Part shown: positions 61,001-64,000 of the stretch, one piece after another
Position numbering within the stretch: position 1 is the stretch's first letter
Layout: each line of letters starts with the position of its first letter
DNA from: Wuchereria bancrofti
Taxonomy: Eukaryota; Nematoda; Chromadorea; Rhabditida; Onchocercidae
Assembly (NCBI GenBank): GCA_005281725.1
Contig: SSBO01000003.1
Span: 395,396-459,395 of the forward strand
DNA: 64,000 nt
Direction of reading: 5' to 3'
Made by a program: the position numbers and the translations under genes
Notes under the pieces: generated by a model
What the model saw: only the letters and a program-made list of their open reading frames with translations
The model's database searches: none
What the model was told of the DNA's origin: nothing

Positions 61001-64000
61001 AGTCCTTTTCCTCCAAATTTCTCGAAATTTATAACTAACTTTATTTTCTCTTGTCGAGTTTCTATCTGTTTCTTTTTAATAAATCCAATTTTTAATTTTT
61101 AAACCTTTCATTTTTTATTTCGTTTTTATTTATCTTTCCCTTTTTATTTTATTTATCTTTCCTTTCTTCAAACGAGTTTTTCTCTTTTTTTTTTTCACTT
61201 CTATGCGAAAAATTTCCATAGCGTATAGTTTTCTATTCTTACTTTATAAATACTCGAAATCTAAATAAAGCAAATAATAGTTCTATACTGTTGCGATGCA
61301 TTTCCTTTTGATTGTGTCAGCATGTTGGATTTGACCAAGGTAGGTCTGAGATAAACAATCAGGCCAATGTGAATGATAGAACAATACAGTTATATCTATT
61401 CATAGTAATATGTTGTTACTGAAAAATAATCGGTGTAAACACTTCTTGCTTTAGATACCGTCTTAAGTTAACAAAATAATTTCAGTTGGCGTAAACATTA
61501 TCCTCTTGATCAATGCATAACAATGACTAAAAATGACATGTTAGATCATGATTCATCGGAAGAAAATATGTCAGAAGAAGACAGTATGGCTGTAGCAGTG
61601 CATCCGTTTGGGCGTTCATTAATTAATAGTTTGTAAATTTTTCTCTATATCTTTTACATTTTCTTCAAAATTGAAATTTGGAATGTCGTTAAAAAAACCT
61701 TCTGTTTTTTTTTTTTTTTTTTGTAATTTAAGTATGTTTCGGAAAGAATTTCTTGAGATTGTTCCAGCTTTGATATTTCAGATTGGATTACTTTGCACGT
61801 ATAAATGATTATCAAACTGCTGCAGTGATAATTTGCGTCTTAGGTTTGCGATATAAACGGTGTTTTGAAGTAGATAGTAGTGTGGAGTCATCAACTACTC
61901 CAAAGTGTGCTGTCCACCATGAACATTCACTTAGTACTTATGATACCAGTCCTGTAAGTTCAAAACAAATTTTTTTTTGTGAGGGTCCAGAAGTCTAGTG
62001 TCATCTGGTGGTATCCATAGGAGTCCTATGACTTATCTTTTATAGGATCAGGACATAGAGAAGAGAGCATAAGAAAGTCATGAAACTGATAATACTATAT
62101 TATTATTGAACTAAAACTAGGAGTTTTCAGTTACTAAATTTGAGGCATTTTTTTCTCGGTCATCTTTTGATTTTTATTTTTTAATTTTTATTGTGATTTT
62201 TTGTTTGTGATTGATATTTTTCCATTTTTCATCATGCTATGTCAATTTCGACAATTTCTAAGAACTTTTTTAATCAAGAAATGTTGCTAATAAGCTTTTT
62301 CAGCTTCTCTAACATTCTCTCACCACTAAAAATTGAACGTCTGAATTTCGGTATTTTAAAATCATTTTGCAATTGCAGGATAGTTCGGTGTACAGCACAA
62401 TCAATACGAATGCTAAACTAGGCCTAAACTTTCGAGTCATGCAACAAGAAAACGAAAAGTAATTTGCTGTAATTTTTCTAGATTTTCTAGATTTCTAGAT
62501 TTTTCTAGATAATTTTTCTAGATTTTTCTAGATTGTCGAAGTTGCAAATGTTTGCTAAACTGGTTGTAACAGTTGAGGATAGTTTATATTGTAAAATAAA
62601 TTATAGAATTTCCAGAAAACATTGTCCTGGATTTTGTTTTTGGCAAATTCTTTTCTGTCACTCAGTATATTTCCGAGATTTCCAATATTTTCTATATTAT
62701 TTTTGTTCTCACTCTCTTATTCCTTTTGCATATATATTCTCATTTTAGACTACATATAAGAGAACAACCGTCATTAACAGCTCCCGCATCAAAAGCTGCT
62801 AAGAAATTCCCTTCTTTATTTCAGAATGCTTTAATAGGTCATCGTTCGATGCAGAACCTCAAAAGTTCGTTCATTTTTTTTTTTCACTTAATTTATTCTA
62901 TTGATTATGAAGTTAGGTATTTCATGATGTGAAGATAACAAAGATTAACTAAACAAAGAAAATAGAGCTTGTTCCATTGCACCGTTTTGGATTCTTCTAT
63001 TTGAGAAAAACCTCTGTTTGAGAGTTTTTTTCGCTCAGGTGCTTCAAACTTATTTTTTTAAATGAGGTTTTTCTAAATAAGATACTTTCATCTGTGAAGA
63101 TTTTATTTTAATTCTGATTTGCAGAACAAGACAGAAAGATATCATCTACTCGTGTATCACATAAATCAGTGATGTCAGAAATTGTAGAGCAGGATTCTGA
63201 ACAGGATTCTGTTTGGAGTGCAATTAAAAACAAATTTCATTCGTACAGGTTTGTGCCAATGTGGAAATTTTTAAAAGCTCTTCTCGTTACATAGTTTTAT
63301 TGAGCAAAAAGTTTATTTTAAGTCATAATATCAACAGCTGTGTTTATTTTAAGTCATCCATAAATGAAGTGTCTTAGTGAAAATGTATTTTAAATTCCAG
63401 CTTGAAGATTGATCTATATTTTCTTTATGCTTAGTAAAACTATTTAACGAGAAGAATGGTTGTTATAATTGTTACAATGGCGAGTTTTCTTTCTATCAAA
63501 TATTTGAAATATTTCCATATTTACAATATCTGGTTCCTCTTAATGCAAATATTTCTTATAAAAGTATGAAATATTTTGTTTTTCGAATGCTACATTCCAT
63601 GTTTAATTTTTTCTTCGATTTTTTTTACTGCTAGAAATTTGGAGGTGAGAACTAATTGATGTCATTTTCAGTCTCTTAGATCCTGTTTCCAATGATCAAT
63701 TCGATGAAGTGCGCCATCAGTACGCTAGTTTACTGTTTAGGTGGAGAATGTTTTCAAAAGCTGCTGAAGTGATGAAATATAGTGAGACTGCACCTTATTC
63801 AGCGCCACTACAAGGTAAATTTCTGAATTACTAGTAAAATATGACAGTGATAAAGCTGGTAGCATAAATGTTGATAAAGGAAATTTACAAAATTTTAAAG
63901 GCTTCAAAAATAAAATTTTCTATATTTTGGAAACGATAACACTTAATTCTCTTTCTTCTTCTCAGGAACGCACTTATTACTGCACTATAAGCTTGCAAAA
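55058..64000 (+). CDS. wdr59: WDR59, GATOR2 subunit (N-terminus unresolved, C-terminus outside window)
   Basis: Twenty-seven exons in phase encode about 1,094 residues: 55058-55107, 55281-55416, 55527-55649, 55763-55933, 56285-56401, 56626-56706, 56890-56994, 57136-57267, 57366-57510, 57687-57865, 57985-58155, 58422-58523, 58732-58862, 59097-59182, 59315-59448, 59518-59620, 59884-60062, 60156-60249, 60395-60494, 60726-60851, 61486-61632, 61782-61953, 62379-62458, 62749-62864, 63125-63248, 63672-63814, 63966-64000. WD40 blades come first (SCSVDDAVKCWDL, CTSHGTDLRLWDKR, SAHMQKISCVMWHP). An RWD domain follows (57687-58523: LITWSKNADLKFRI, then a helical half), then a linker with PSPRTCGARFNGS. 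C-terminal helical blocks include VAVHPFGRSLI and LLDPVSNDQFDEVRHQYASL. The terminal zinc/RING module lies beyond 64000. WDR59 binds inside GATOR2, which relieves GATOR1 inhibition of TORC1 at lysosomes when amino acids are present. Confidence 0.9.
60585..60604. repeat. (TA)n microsatellite in WDR59 intron
   Basis: About nine TA units between AAAATTA and AAAATTA flanks; a short imperfect repeat (AAGCCAAGTTAAAGAAATTT) occurs on both sides of it. Confidence 0.75.
62471..62534. repeat. TTTTTCTAGA tandem repeat in WDR59 intron
   Basis: Six CTAGATTTTT units of 9-15 bp, each containing the CTAGA core. Confidence 0.85.

Overview
This is eukaryotic nuclear DNA: AT-rich, with short exons split by GT...AG introns of roughly 40 bp to 1.6 kb, many T/A homopolymers and many microsatellites. 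The protein set (a LIN-42/Period protein, an intraflagellar transport TPR protein, WDR59, ATAD3 and others) and the small-exon architecture point to a nematode. The intron sizes and AT bias look more like a parasitic clade III (filarial/spirurid-type) genome than Caenorhabditis. That placement is inference, and I cannot name a species. I found no bacterial operon, viral genome, transposon ORF, CRISPR array, rRNA or convincing tRNA.

I assembled 12 protein-coding genes exon by exon, checking that reading phase carries across every junction. In order: (1) the 3' part of ATAD3 (+, runs off the left edge); (2) a complete 13-exon lin-42/period gene (+), preceded by 6.3 kb without a gene that is rich in microsatellites; (3) DNA/RNA topoisomerase III-beta (-, 21 exons); (4) tRNA pseudouridine synthase PUS10 (-); (5) an unrecognised Lys/Glu-rich small protein with a repeated exon-encoded module (+); (6) cytosolic purine 5'-nucleotidase NT5C2 (-); (7) IFT56/DYF-13 (-); (8) mitochondrial ribosomal protein L47 (-); (9) Mediator subunit MED10 (+); (10) mitochondrial ribosomal protein L43 (+); (11) carnosine N-methyltransferase (+); (12) WDR59, a GATOR2 subunit (+, runs off the right edge).

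No pathway joins the set. These are ordinary conserved housekeeping, ciliary, mitochondrial and developmental-timing genes. Themes that recur by chance or loose clustering are mitochondrial function (ATAD3, L47, L43) and RNA or nucleotide handling (TOP3B, PUS10, NT5C2). PUS10 to TOP3B and L47 to IFT56 to NT5C2 are same-strand runs with gaps of 0.5 to 0.8 kb. PUS10 and the Lys-rich gene are divergent, as are L47 and MED10.

I see no obvious new molecular system. The items most worth a second look are the unrecognised repeat-module gene (28307-30196), a 45/46-bp minisatellite beside the 3' end of NT5C2, an in-frame alternative 3' splice site adding 40 residues in the carnosine methyltransferase, an IFT56 start codon that abuts its splice donor, and the simple-repeat island upstream of lin-42. 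All gene models come from reading the DNA by eye with no transcript data. The 5' ends of L47 and WDR59 and the first exons of the Lys-rich gene are the weakest parts.
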